Below are positions 51,554 through 60,192 of a stretch of DNA of 64,000 bases, one piece after another; the first letter of the stretch is position 1, and each line of letters opens with the position of its first letter. The translations under genes and the position numbers were made by a program. The DNA is taken from the NCBI GenBank assembly GCA_900184925.1, contig FXYJ02000005.1:186001-250000 (forward strand), given 5' to 3'. The DNA is from Ruminococcaceae bacterium HV4-5-B5C. GTDB taxonomy: Bacteria; Bacillota; Clostridia; Oscillospirales; Acutalibacteraceae. Below the pieces are notes generated by a model. The model did not search any database and had not been told where the DNA came from. It saw nothing but the letters and a program-made list of their open reading frames with translations.

Positions 51554-51876
51554 TATGCATCCACCTTCCAAAGCGTCAGGGTAACATTGGCGGGATCGAA
51601 ATCCGCCGCGACTTTCTTTTGCTTCGGGATACCTTCAGCGTCGACGCCGTCATCCTCGTAGGTGTATTGGCGGGCCGGGATGTCGAGCTGCGCCACGTAG
51701 TTGCTGGAAAGGCCCATCGTGAGCATGCCGTAGGCGTTCAGGCAGATGTCGATATGTACGGAAAAATCCCGTTCATACTTTGACAGGTCCAGCATGATTT
51801 CATCATTGAACGTCAGCTTCGTTCCCTCAAGGCTGTACGGGATTTTCGCTCCCTCGTTTTTCTCCACGGTTTTCAT
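51553..51876 (-). CDS. Phage protein of unknown function before the DGR target
   Basis: This 107-aa protein (MKTVEKNEGAKIPYSLEGTK...) is soluble and beta-rich in appearance, with no recognised domain. It overlaps the fibre gene by 4 bp and the target gene by one base (TAATG), so all three are translated together. It might be a chaperone or an adaptor for the variable protein; this is inference from position. Confidence 0.65.
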   Translation of the reverse strand: MKTVEKNEGAKIPYSLEGTKLTFNDEIMLDLSKYERDFSVHIDICLNAYGMLTMGLSSNYVAQLDIPARQYTYEDDGVDAEGIPKQKKVAADFDPANVTLTLWKVDA

Positions 51877-52649
51877 GACTGCATACCTCCTGAGACATAG
51901 TAATTGATTTGAGCTTCAGACGCCGAGCCGATAAACCTGATTTTAAATCCATTGAGCTGCTTATCGTAGACCTCGACCGCTTCCACGGAGCCGGCGGAAC
52001 TCACGGCCTCGGCGTGGACCATATAATTCAGATTCTCCCGAGGCGCGGCCAGATTAACGGTCGTCGCAGAATCGTTGAAGGGATACTGCTTGCTGTTCGT
52101 CAAGGACACGGTCCCCATCTCGACGATAAGGTTTTTAAGCTGCTGGGAGTGCTGATTCACCAGCAGCTCGACCGTGTGGAAGGTCGTGTAGCGAACATAG
52201 GCCGCCGGATCGATATTCACATCGACCGAGGAAGCGTTGCCGACGTCAACCGTCCCGAGATAGTCCCGGACGGTCCCCGGACTTTCTGCGTTGGAATAGA
52301 TTATATCCGGAAGGCTCGTCTGCCAGACCTGATACAGGACGCCGGCGTCTTCCGGGTCCGGGTCTGTCCCGCCGGCGTAGCTCTTTGCGTACACGCCGAT
52401 CTGATACAAATTAAACCGCTGGGCGACCGCCGTGTTTTCCAAAGCAAAGCGCATCTTTGCCGTAGCTCCTTCAGAAGTGTACTCCGCGATGGACATATCC
52501 ATAGCGTAATCAGCCAGCTCCGTCAGAGATTCCAGCGGCCCGGAAGATACCGCCTTGCTGCAGGCCGCTTTTGTGATTTTCAGTGTTTTCCCGGCGAGGC
52601 CCGCTAAAATAGCCTGCCCCTGTTCCGTGATCGCATATTCCCATCTCAT
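51873..52649 (-). CDS. Phage tail fibre/collar-type protein
   Basis: This 258-aa protein starts with WEYAITEQGQAILAGLAGKTLKITKAACS, then GVYAKSYAGG and LNYMVHAEAV, similar to tail-collar (DUF3751-type) fibre N-terminal regions that attach to the baseplate. It lacks a long repeated shaft, so it may be a short fibre that holds the DGR target. It overlaps the upstream gene (4 bp). Confidence 0.7.
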   Translation of the reverse strand: MRWEYAITEQGQAILAGLAGKTLKITKAACSKAVSSGPLESLTELADYAMDMSIAEYTSEGATAKMRFALENTAVAQRFNLYQIGVYAKSYAGGTDPDPEDAGVLYQVWQTSLPDIIYSNAESPGTVRDYLGTVDVGNASSVDVNIDPAAYVRYTTFHTVELLVNQHSQQLKNLIVEMGTVSLTNSKQYPFNDSATTVNLAAPRENLNYMVHAEAVSSAGSVEAVEVYDKQLNGFKIRFIGSASEAQINYYVSGGMQS

Positions 52650-53239
52650 GATATTGCCTCCATTTTATAATCCGTCAAAGCCCCGCCGACCTTAATGTGG
52701 TTTGCCGGCAGGACCGTAATGAAGTCGCCGTTTAGCGTTTCTTCCGCGAAGCTGGTCATTGAGGCCCCGATATAAGTCTGCGCCGTCATTGTCGATTGCA
52801 GCGTAATACGGATCAGCATATTTGCCGGCAGCATCGCCCGAAGTGCTGAATACAGGTTGTCAATCTGGGTGCCTTCGTCCATCTGAATCACGACATTGAC
52901 TTGATAATTGTCGTAATCCACAGAAACGCCGGCGTGTGCGAAGAGTTGAGACAGGTAATCCGTCAGCATGTTATAGGTAAAAGGAACCTTTTCCGATTGC
53001 TTGAGGATGAGCTTCAGCCGGCGATTTTCCAGTGAAAAACTTTCCGGAGCAACGATCTTATAGCCTTTTTCCCATCTTCTCACGGTCTTCAGGTCGGCGG
53101 TACTCAAAAACTGATTTTTGTAAGCCTGCTCGGAAGACTGCATCAGGGTGTCCATCTGCGGATTGACGCAGCCGTCGAGCGCCTGAAGCTCCTTCACATC
53201 ATGCAAATACGTCGGCAGGTAGTCAATATATTTATACAT
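52646..53239 (-). CDS. Baseplate wedge-type protein, XkdU/DUF2313-like
   Basis: This 197-aa protein has a start typical of the YmfQ/XkdU family (YLPTYLHDVKELQALDGCVNPQMD, RWEKGYKIV) that follows Baseplate_J genes in PBSX-like phages. It overlaps the Baseplate_J gene by 8 bp. Confidence 0.8.
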   Translation of the reverse strand: MYKYIDYLPTYLHDVKELQALDGCVNPQMDTLMQSSEQAYKNQFLSTADLKTVRRWEKGYKIVAPESFSLENRRLKLILKQSEKVPFTYNMLTDYLSQLFAHAGVSVDYDNYQVNVVIQMDEGTQIDNLYSALRAMLPANMLIRITLQSTMTAQTYIGASMTSFAEETLNGDFITVLPANHIKVGGALTDYKMEAIS

Positions 53240-54326
53240 GGTCCGCCTCCGTTATCGTTACGGAGCCGATGACCGGGACCTGATAATTGTCAAACGTCGA
53301 TGACAGCGTGATATTATCCGGGCTTCCGTTCAGCAGCGTGCTGGAAATGTCCGCGATCCCGTCCACGCCCAGCACAGCGGCTTCGATTCTGGCGGTGCGG
53401 ACGACATTGTCCTTAAAGGCCAAAGAGTTAAGGTATTCCGTAATTGCCGCTTCCACGGAGGATTGTATGCCTGAAATCTCCACGCCGGCCCGCAGTGCCA
53501 CTGAAATCTCAATGTTGATAGTTAATTCGGAAACCGTTGAAATCGTCACATAGTGGCCGACGGGGGCCAAGCCGTACCCTTTCGCGTGCGGCTCCGGATC
53601 TATCGCGTCCTGCACCGTCCCGATGAGGCTGCTGCTGGCCGGCCTGTTGTCCGGGTCTACAATGACGCATTGAACCCTTCCGCCCTGATTATTGGGGGTT
53701 GGGAACACTTTAACGCCTCCGACGCCCGGTATCTTTAATATCTGCAGCTCATAGTCGGCGATGTTCCCCCCGAAAGGCTGCTCGTTGATTTCCTTAAAAA
53801 ACCTTGTGCGTAGTTCTTCATCGGACTCCTCTTCCTCGCCGGCTGTCAGGACGTCGGAAAGCGTCGCCGCTCCGAGGCCCTCAATATTGTCGATTGGGAG
53901 GATTGTTCCGAAGTAGCTGTTTCCGACCACGCCGGCCTGCTGGCATTCCAGTTCAAACGTCCCGGCTGATATTTTCTTACTTACCGTGTAGGTGATGCCA
54001 TCCGCTCCAAAGCGGGACCCGATTGGGACGTCCATCAGGCTTCCGTCCGACGCGGCGGTAAAAGTTCCTTTCCGGACTGCGCTCGATGCCGGGTATCGGT
54101 TTACGCCGTGCTCCGCGCAGCGGCGTGTCAGATCGTCACCCAGCGCCGTGTCCGGCATGGTCGCGTCCTGAATATTGTCGGCATAGAACTGCTGCTCGAC
54201 AAGCTGCGCGGCGACGGGTGCCAGCGCGGTATAGATAATGCTTCCTTCCCGCGTGTCAACCTGATTCTTCAGGTTTTCCGGAATATTGCCCAGCATATCG
54301 CTCATGAAATCTTCAAAGCTCTTCAC
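53232..54326 (-). CDS. Baseplate J protein, XkdT-like
   Basis: This 364-aa protein has the Baseplate_J hallmarks: an N-terminal MLGNIPENLKNQVDTREGSIIYTALAPVAAQL, GSRFGADGITYTV, and AEGEEESDEELR-like EEEESDEELRTRFF. It forms the wedge of the contractile tail baseplate (gp47/P2 J type). It overlaps both neighbours by 4-8 bp. Confidence 0.93.
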   Translation of the reverse strand: MKSFEDFMSDMLGNIPENLKNQVDTREGSIIYTALAPVAAQLVEQQFYADNIQDATMPDTALGDDLTRRCAEHGVNRYPASSAVRKGTFTAASDGSLMDVPIGSRFGADGITYTVSKKISAGTFELECQQAGVVGNSYFGTILPIDNIEGLGAATLSDVLTAGEEEESDEELRTRFFKEINEQPFGGNIADYELQILKIPGVGGVKVFPTPNNQGGRVQCVIVDPDNRPASSSLIGTVQDAIDPEPHAKGYGLAPVGHYVTISTVSELTINIEISVALRAGVEISGIQSSVEAAITEYLNSLAFKDNVVRTARIEAAVLGVDGIADISSTLLNGSPDNITLSSTFDNYQVPVIGSVTITEADHV

Positions 54327-54703
54327 GATTTCACCTCCGTCTGCGCAGCCTTGCTGCCATAGATCGTGTCGATAACGAAACGGATCACGCCGTTTTCGAT
54401 AGAAAAATCACGGACATCCGTAATCCGGGTGTCCGTGCTGAGCGCGTCCTGTATCATTCGTTTCGCTTCGCTGTATGCGTAATCGGAATCTTTTCCGACC
54501 AGCGTGTTAAGCTCGCTGCCGTACTGCCATGAAAAGATCAGGTGCTCATACCGCTCGGTCTGCAGGGCCATGAAGGCGGATTGTATGACCGCGTCCAGCC
54601 CGTCGATAAACCCGGAAATACGATTGTTTTCCAAGTCCAGACGCCAAGTCTTTGAAGGCTGCTCTGCCAGATCCACATCGGCGGCCTCAACTTCAGGAAT
54701 CAT
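54323..54703 (-). CDS. Baseplate protein, XkdS/DUF2634-like
   Basis: This 126-aa protein of the gp25/DUF2634 type (KTWRLDLENNRISGFIDGLDA, FMALQTERYEHLIFSWQYG) is part of the baseplate inner ring. The start was set at ATG 54703, which overlaps the stop of the previous gene (ATGA); a longer frame to 54787 lies inside that gene. Confidence 0.85.
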   Translation of the reverse strand: MIPEVEAADVDLAEQPSKTWRLDLENNRISGFIDGLDAVIQSAFMALQTERYEHLIFSWQYGSELNTLVGKDSDYAYSEAKRMIQDALSTDTRITDVRDFSIENGVIRFVIDTIYGSKAAQTEVKS

Positions 54704-55023
54704 GTTGAAACCTCCCTGACGGCCTTGTACGGCTGGATACGGTCGAGCAGGATATATTTGACGCCATCGCCCCCAGCGGGCCGGCAAAGCAGCAGCACGC
54801 CTTCTCCGGCCTTAAGCAGTGGCCGATAGATCACGTTTCCCTGCTGAAGCCCGATGCAGCTGTCCGTAACATAGAAATCATCCGCATCCAGCTCCAGCTT
54901 GTCGTTGATCCTGATTTTCAGCGGGGCCGTGGAAGAAACCGTACCGGTCAGGAATCCGCCTCTGCCGGTATGATCGAGATATGCCCGGATGATGCGCTTG
55001 CATTGATTCACGTCGACAAACAT
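54700..55023 (-). CDS. Phage baseplate-associated protein, XkdR/DUF2577-like
   Basis: This 107-aa protein (FVDVNQCKRIIRAYLDHTG, CIGLQQGNVIYRPLLKAGEGVLLLCRPAGGDGVKYILLDR) is short and beta-rich, in the XkdR position between XkdQ and XkdS. The family name rests on order and general likeness. Confidence 0.7.
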   Translation of the reverse strand: MFVDVNQCKRIIRAYLDHTGRGGFLTGTVSSTAPLKIRINDKLELDADDFYVTDSCIGLQQGNVIYRPLLKAGEGVLLLCRPAGGDGVKYILLDRIQPYKAVREVST

Positions 55024-55036
55024 TTTAAATCCCCCT

Positions 55037-56002
55037 TTAAACCAGTTTAAAATCCGCTTTTACCGTGTGCGAAACGTCGGTAAAGCTGTGCACCGCTTTG
55101 GTGCATAAGAGATATTTTTTGATTCCCGCGCGCGGGATCTCGACAAAAACCATATAGCCGGCCCTGACTGTCTTGTCGCCGAGCACTTCCACGCCGGTCA
55201 GCTTCTGCTGGACCTTGTTTTTTAGTCCCAGCAGCGCGTCGGACTTCGCTTTTGCCTGTTCCGGATTGACGGAATCGTCCAGCTTTTCGTAATACTGCAG
55301 CAGGCCCCATTTCCGTATGGTGCTGCTGTCCTTTGAAATATAGACCTCTCGTTTTCCGCTGTCTTTGTTATCCCGGACCAGCTTGATCTGATTGTAGGTC
55401 TCATCATCGATGCTGCGCTCATAACTGTAATCGGATATCGTGCTCCCGGTGCTGACCAGCAGGCTGGAAATCGTCGATTCAATGTTGCGGAGCACGGCAA
55501 GGCCGAATTCGTCCTTGATGTAGAAATACTTTTTCGTGTTGCGGAGCGTCAGGTTGATGCAGTCGGAGATCATATCCAGTACGACCTTGTCGTCAAAGGG
55601 AGAGAGGCCCCCGAGATTGTACCCGGTATCCTCGACGGTCCCCACCTTCAGGCCGAAGTCGGAGAAGATCTGCCGAGCGGCCTGCGAGGCGGTTTTGTTT
55701 TTAAAGGAATAGGTGTCTTTCGCCTTCAGGTAGCGCAGCTGGTCGTAAGCGGTGATCTTTGCCGGATCGCGGTTGCTGAAGCTGTCCTTAAAAACGTACC
55801 CTTTGAAATAGGGATCGTTGTCATACTTTATGCTGATCGCGTTGCCTTCCGCCGGCGTCACCACATCGTTGGGCAGAATGTTGAACGTGCAGATCCCAGC
55901 CTGATTGATATTGTCCGTAAAATCGACGGCTTCTACAACCTGCGATATGTCATAGATGTTGCCGTCTTCTGCCGTCAGCATGGCTTCCAGCATTGTCTTC
56001 AC
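55037..56002 (-). CDS. Tail hub/phage late-control protein, XkdQ-like
   Basis: This 321-aa hub protein has FNILPNDVVTPAEGNAISIKYD, YVFKDSFSNRDPAKITAYDQLRYL and GYMVFVEIPRAGIKKYLLCTKAVHSF, as in XkdQ/YqbQ of PBSX-like elements. It forms the central spike hub beneath the tube. Ribosome binding site present; 3 bp from the LysM gene. Confidence 0.85.
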   Translation of the reverse strand: MKTMLEAMLTAEDGNIYDISQVVEAVDFTDNINQAGICTFNILPNDVVTPAEGNAISIKYDNDPYFKGYVFKDSFSNRDPAKITAYDQLRYLKAKDTYSFKNKTASQAARQIFSDFGLKVGTVEDTGYNLGGLSPFDDKVVLDMISDCINLTLRNTKKYFYIKDEFGLAVLRNIESTISSLLVSTGSTISDYSYERSIDDETYNQIKLVRDNKDSGKREVYISKDSSTIRKWGLLQYYEKLDDSVNPEQAKAKSDALLGLKNKVQQKLTGVEVLGDKTVRAGYMVFVEIPRAGIKKYLLCTKAVHSFTDVSHTVKADFKLV

Positions 56003-56005
56003 TCC

Positions 56006-56650
56006 TTACGGGATCACCAGAACCCAGCCGGGGTAAATCAGGTTCGGGTTTTTGATTTTGCTTTTGTTCGCGTTTACGATCTTTGTGTACTGCGCGCCGC
56101 TGCCATAGAACTTTTTGGCGATGTTCCAGAGGCAATCCCCACTTTTCACGGTATACGTTTTGGTTTTCGGAGGGTCTGCGGCCCTGACCGGTTGCTTGCT
56201 GGCCTGCGCCTTCGGCGTCGATACCGTCTGAACGATCTGAACGCGCTTAATTACCGGCTCCCGGAATTCCTTCAGCTCCAGCGTATAGTAATATTCGTTG
56301 GTTTCGCCGAAATGCTGGGACGGGGAGAATTGTTCAATGCTGCTGAGCAGATTGATATCGACCCCGTCCCCGGTGATGATCAGGCGCGCCGGCAGCGACT
56401 GATCCATCGCTTTGTAGATATTGTCCACATAGGTCTTTGCCGGCAGCGGGGAGCTGGTGGTAGTGAACGGATACACATTATCGGTAAAAAGGCTTTTGAT
56501 GCTGACGTCCTTCAGCTTGCGTTTGCCGATCCGGGTGACTTCCCCCAGATCGACGATTTCATATTGCTTGTTGTTGCCCTGAACCTTGATCGTGATATCC
56601 TCGAAAGGGTTGACCGGCAGCTGAACGCCGTTTAAAAAGGTTTTGATCAT
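56006..56650 (-). CDS. LysM-containing tail protein, XkdP-like
   Basis: This 214-aa protein has an N-terminal part (LPVNPFEDITIKVQGNN...GEVTRIGKRKLKD) and a C-terminal LysM domain (TYTVKSGDCLWNIAKKFYGSG, IKNPNLIYPGWVLVIP). XkdP/YqbP homologues sit between tape measure and hub. The LysM may bind peptidoglycan or help assembly at the tube end. It overlaps the tape measure gene by 4 bp. Confidence 0.9.
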   Translation of the reverse strand: MIKTFLNGVQLPVNPFEDITIKVQGNNKQYEIVDLGEVTRIGKRKLKDVSIKSLFTDNVYPFTTTSSPLPAKTYVDNIYKAMDQSLPARLIITGDGVDINLLSSIEQFSPSQHFGETNEYYYTLELKEFREPVIKRVQIVQTVSTPKAQASKQPVRAADPPKTKTYTVKSGDCLWNIAKKFYGSGAQYTKIVNANKSKIKNPNLIYPGWVLVIP

Positions 56651-59103
56651 CCGTTTACCACCTCATCGATCCCGGAAAGGCCGGCTTCGATTTCGCTTTC
56701 CGTCTCGTCGTGGATCCTCGCCTTAATTTCCTCCCAATCCTCGCCTTTCTTGACGTCGTTTTTGATATTGACGTCCCCGCCGGAATAGTTGAGATAATAG
56801 ATGTTGGCGCTGGTGTTGGCGCTGTTCCGCAGGGCGTTCGCGTCCTCTTTCGAGAGCTGCAGCTCGTCGGCCTGCTCGTAGGTGATGGTCTGATAGCTGT
56901 CGAACCGGCTCAGGGCCGCCTGCGCCGCGATGTCGTTCAGGTACTGCAGGCTTTGGTCTGAGATATCGACGGCGTCGCCGATTTTATTGACCTTATCCAG
57001 TTTCCCGCCCGTCGGGTTCTTATAGGCGTCTCCGAAATTTTGAGCCGCTCCCGACGTTTTAGGCATATTCTTGTTCAAGTCCGTGAGCTTGTCGGACAGA
57101 CCGGTGACGCTGTTCATCAGGCCGCCGACCTTCGTGTCGATTCCCTGACCGAATTTATATCCGGAATTGTAGGCACCGCTATAACTGATCCGCGAGCCGA
57201 CGGTTGGCGCGGTTCGGTCGAGGGTGATCGCCTTTTCGTTCTTTCCCCAAGACAGGACGTTGTTCTGCAGGGAAGAAAGTCCCGCCGTCCAGTCCGTACC
57301 GAATATGGCGTCGATGATCTTCGTGACAACCTTCCCCAGCGATAGAAACCATGAAATAATATTGCCGATCAGGTTTGCGACGGCGTCACCGAAGCTGTTG
57401 AACCCGCCGTTGGCGACGTTCAGGACCCATTCGATGATCCCCAGGTACGGTTCCACGAATATCGTCCATATTTCCTGAATAATCGCGTTGATGACGCCGA
57501 TGGCGGTGTTCCAGAGAAAAGCGCCGGCGGCGGCAAAAGCTCCGCAGATCACGCCGGTCGCCGAAACGCTGGAGCCGGTCAGCTGATTAATCGCGCCGAC
57601 CACGGCGTAAATCACCACAATCAGCAGAATGACCGCCGCGATGATCCACGTAACCGGGCTGGCGAGCATGGCCGTGTTCAATCCGACTTGTGCTCCGGTC
57701 GCCGTTTCAAGAGCAGCAGCTTCCGCAAGACTGCTCCCGGCATGTATGGCTTTCGATGCGATTGAAAGAGCCTCAATGAAATTTGATACCAACATAACGC
57801 CATTATAAATGAGCATGGCCGCCGCCGCGATTCCGATGGCTGCCGCGATGCCCCAAAAGATCGGACCGATCCACGACCAGTTATCGGAGAAAAACTGAAA
57901 CGTTCCGACCGCCAGACCGAAGAACCATGAAAGGACGTTCGCCGCTGTCGTAAGACCGGCGGCGATGTCGTTCATCAGGGTCGCGCCCTGCGGAGTGTTC
58001 AGGTAGGCTGTCATTTCCTCAATTTTCTGGATGATGACATCCACGGCGTGGCCGGGCTGGGAAAGATAGTCCATCAGCTGGCTGACGTCATTTCCCATGA
58101 TCGTTTTGGCCTGCCCGAAGGTCATGGGCATTTTTGCGAACTGCTGGTCCAGCGTGGCGGATTGCTCCATGATGGAACTGACTACCACGTCCGTGGTCAA
58201 CGCCCCGTCTTCCGCCATCTCCCGGAGCTTGCCTTTCGTGACGTTCATGGATTTGGTCATCATCTCGGCGAGAATCGGAGCGTTTTCCATGATTGAGTTG
58301 AATTCGTCGCCGCGCAGGACGCCCGAAGCGAGGCCCTGAGTCAGCTGAGTAATAGCGCCGGCTGCTTCAGCAGCTGACGCCCCGCTGACCACAAGTCCTT
58401 TGTTTACGGTCGAAGCGAACTGGATCGCCTTTGCGTTGTTGTTTTTGAAATAATCCTGCCGGCCCATGCTGGCCACCAGCGCGGCGGTGGCCGAGTAGGA
58501 TGTTCTTGTGGCGTTGGCCGCAGCCATGACCTTACCTTCCAGCTGCGCCTGTGTCTGAAGGCCGTCGTTGATCAGACCGAGGCGGGCATCCACTCCGATC
58601 CGCTGGTCGGCCTTATCTCCTATCTGATTGATTCCCTGCATGGCGATCTGCATCAGCTGAATCCCGTTGTTGGCAACGAGAATCGCCTTGCTAAGCCCGC
58701 CGAAGCCGGAAGAGGCGGTCGCGGTGACGGATCTGGATTGGCTCCCGGTTTTCTGCAGGTTGTTGTTCAGCCGGTCGAGCTGCTCGTTTGTCCGGGTCAC
58801 TTCCGTGCGGACTTCCCCGAACTCCCGGTCCACATTGTCCATTCTGGAGGACATCTGCAGATCTTCCATCCCGCGCACCAGCCGGCTGACCGCCGCCGTC
58901 AGCTGATCGACCGACGTATCGGCGGCTGTAGCGTCGGAACGCATACCGTTGAAAGGCTTTTCCATTTGGGGCATGCTCACCGACCGGTTGAGCGTATTGA
59001 TCGCCTCGGTAAGGCGGGTCATGGCGTTGATGGAATTATCAATCGTGCGCGTGAACCCGTCCTGCAGCTCCAGCATTGAAGATACGGTTGCCAAATCTGT
59101 CAC
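56647..59103 (-). CDS. Tail tape measure protein
   Basis: This 818-aa protein has an N-terminal helical part (LQDGFTRTIDNSINAMTRL...), a tape_meas_nterm region (GAITQLTQGLASGVLRGDEFNSIMENAP) and several long hydrophobic segments in the middle (about 380-570). It sets tail length and is ejected into the host. Start GTG 59103 overlaps the TGA that ends the frameshifted chaperone. Confidence 0.93.
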   Translation of the reverse strand: MTDLATVSSMLELQDGFTRTIDNSINAMTRLTEAINTLNRSVSMPQMEKPFNGMRSDATAADTSVDQLTAAVSRLVRGMEDLQMSSRMDNVDREFGEVRTEVTRTNEQLDRLNNNLQKTGSQSRSVTATASSGFGGLSKAILVANNGIQLMQIAMQGINQIGDKADQRIGVDARLGLINDGLQTQAQLEGKVMAAANATRTSYSATAALVASMGRQDYFKNNNAKAIQFASTVNKGLVVSGASAAEAAGAITQLTQGLASGVLRGDEFNSIMENAPILAEMMTKSMNVTKGKLREMAEDGALTTDVVVSSIMEQSATLDQQFAKMPMTFGQAKTIMGNDVSQLMDYLSQPGHAVDVIIQKIEEMTAYLNTPQGATLMNDIAAGLTTAANVLSWFFGLAVGTFQFFSDNWSWIGPIFWGIAAAIGIAAAAMLIYNGVMLVSNFIEALSIASKAIHAGSSLAEAAALETATGAQVGLNTAMLASPVTWIIAAVILLIVVIYAVVGAINQLTGSSVSATGVICGAFAAAGAFLWNTAIGVINAIIQEIWTIFVEPYLGIIEWVLNVANGGFNSFGDAVANLIGNIISWFLSLGKVVTKIIDAIFGTDWTAGLSSLQNNVLSWGKNEKAITLDRTAPTVGSRISYSGAYNSGYKFGQGIDTKVGGLMNSVTGLSDKLTDLNKNMPKTSGAAQNFGDAYKNPTGGKLDKVNKIGDAVDISDQSLQYLNDIAAQAALSRFDSYQTITYEQADELQLSKEDANALRNSANTSANIYYLNYSGGDVNIKNDVKKGEDWEEIKARIHDETESEIEAGLSGIDEVVNG

Positions 59104-59701
59104 CTCCTCCTGTGCCGCCTTATCTTTGCGGCCTCAATTTTATCCTGTCTGACTTTTTCATCAATGAACCCGTAAATGGCGGCCCGCTCATACCACGGTC
59201 GCCGGAACAGTTCTCCGGGGAAGCGGTGAAACTTTACCAATGCGTAATAGGCATAGTTTGTTTCCGCGTCCCCGGAGCTTAGGAGTTTTTTACCTCATCT
59301 TTGGCGGCCTCGACGTTTTCCGCATCGAAGCCGTTGATTTCATTGACCGCCTGCTGAAGATTCGCGTGTTCTCCCGAAATCAGCATTTTCTGAACCAGCT
59401 CATCATCGCTGGTCACGCCGTAGCTTTTCTGAAGCTCGGCGTTTTTCAGGTCGGGGAAGACGGTACAGGCCGCGATCAGCTTGTTGATGTAACGCTGATT
59501 GTTGAACCGTGTGGTCTGCCGGCCCTTGAATCGGGTCACCGTGGTGCAGTCATCTTTGATCTTCGCGTCCTCTTCCTCGGAAATCGCCTTGATTTCCCAC
59601 GGGATCGGCTTCCCCTTCTCATCCAGAAACCGGTCGCTCACGATGATTTTCTGGTTCTCCGGCTTTTTCGCCTTGTCGCTGAAAAATGCGGTAAGTGACA
59701 T
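59100..59701 (-). other. Predicted -1 frameshift product of the tail assembly chaperone
   Basis: The slippery heptamer A AAA AAC (59285-59291) lies in frame two codons before the stop of the short product. A -1 shift there opens a further 61 codons to the TGA at 59100-59102, directly against the tape measure start. The fused product would be 200 aa. This is the position and layout of the lambda G/GT-type chaperone pair. Confidence 0.85.
59279..59701 (-). CDS. Tail assembly chaperone, short form (XkdN-like)
   Basis: This 140-aa protein (SLTAFFSDKAKKPENQKIIVSDRFLD, then FKGRQTTRFNNQRYINKL, ...) lies between the tube and tape measure genes, where the chaperone (XkdN/gpG type) is found in PBSX-like phages. 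It ends KDEVKNS, with the slippery heptamer A AAA AAC just before the stop. The long form is described separately. Confidence 0.85.
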   Translation of the reverse strand: MSLTAFFSDKAKKPENQKIIVSDRFLDEKGKPIPWEIKAISEEEDAKIKDDCTTVTRFKGRQTTRFNNQRYINKLIAACTVFPDLKNAELQKSYGVTSDDELVQKMLISGEHANLQQAVNEINGFDAENVEAAKDEVKNS

Positions 59702-59719
59702 GATTTTCTACCTCCGAAA

Positions 59720-60178
59720 TTAAGATTTGAATTTTTCCAAAAGCTCGACGCCGTCGTAGGTAAAGGGAAGCTCCTGTTCCAGCAGCCCGTCGTCGCTGTC
59801 CAGATTTGCAAAGTCGATTTCATCAAAGTTGCAGCCGGTCAGGACTTTGGTTTCGGGTCCCCAGCTGGTAGTGGGGTCCTCGTTCGTCAGCTGCATGGAG
59901 AAATACTGATCGACGCCGCCGTTCGCGTAGTTTACGAACATCTCTTTGAACAGGCTTGTCACGGCGTGGATGGTCAGTGTTCCGGAGCCGGACCAGGACG
60001 TGGCCTTTTTCCCGACCGAGCGTTTCCCTATGGCTTTGACGTCCTCTTTGTTTTTGCTCATTTTTGATTCGATTTTGGTCGCATAGAAGAGATCATAATT
60101 TCTTCCGCCGATTGTGACGAACGCCTTGCCCTCTTTGGCGTTTATGGCTTCTTCCTGCTTGAATTCCCGCGTTTCCAT
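59720..60178 (-). CDS. Tail tube protein, XkdM-like
   Basis: This 152-aa protein has KAFVTIGGRNYDLFYATKIESKM, SWSGSGTLTIHAVTSLFKEM and PFTYDGVELLEKFKS, matching the contractile tail tube family (DUF2001/XkdM). It forms the inner tube within the sheath. Confidence 0.9.
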   Translation of the reverse strand: METREFKQEEAINAKEGKAFVTIGGRNYDLFYATKIESKMSKNKEDVKAIGKRSVGKKATSWSGSGTLTIHAVTSLFKEMFVNYANGGVDQYFSMQLTNEDPTTSWGPETKVLTGCNFDEIDFANLDSDDGLLEQELPFTYDGVELLEKFKS

Positions 60179-60192
60179 CTTTCAGTCACCTC

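Noticed and set aside
53795..54362. Plus-strand frames across the baseplate genes
   Set aside because: Shadows of the Xkd-type genes, which overlap neatly on the minus strand.
54704..54787. N-terminal extension of the XkdS-like gene
   Set aside because: It lies inside the upstream gene; the ATGA overlap at 54700-54703 gives a better start.
59103..59278. Stretch between the chaperone stop and tape measure as non-coding
   Set aside because: It is open in the -1 frame and joined to the chaperone by a slippery site.
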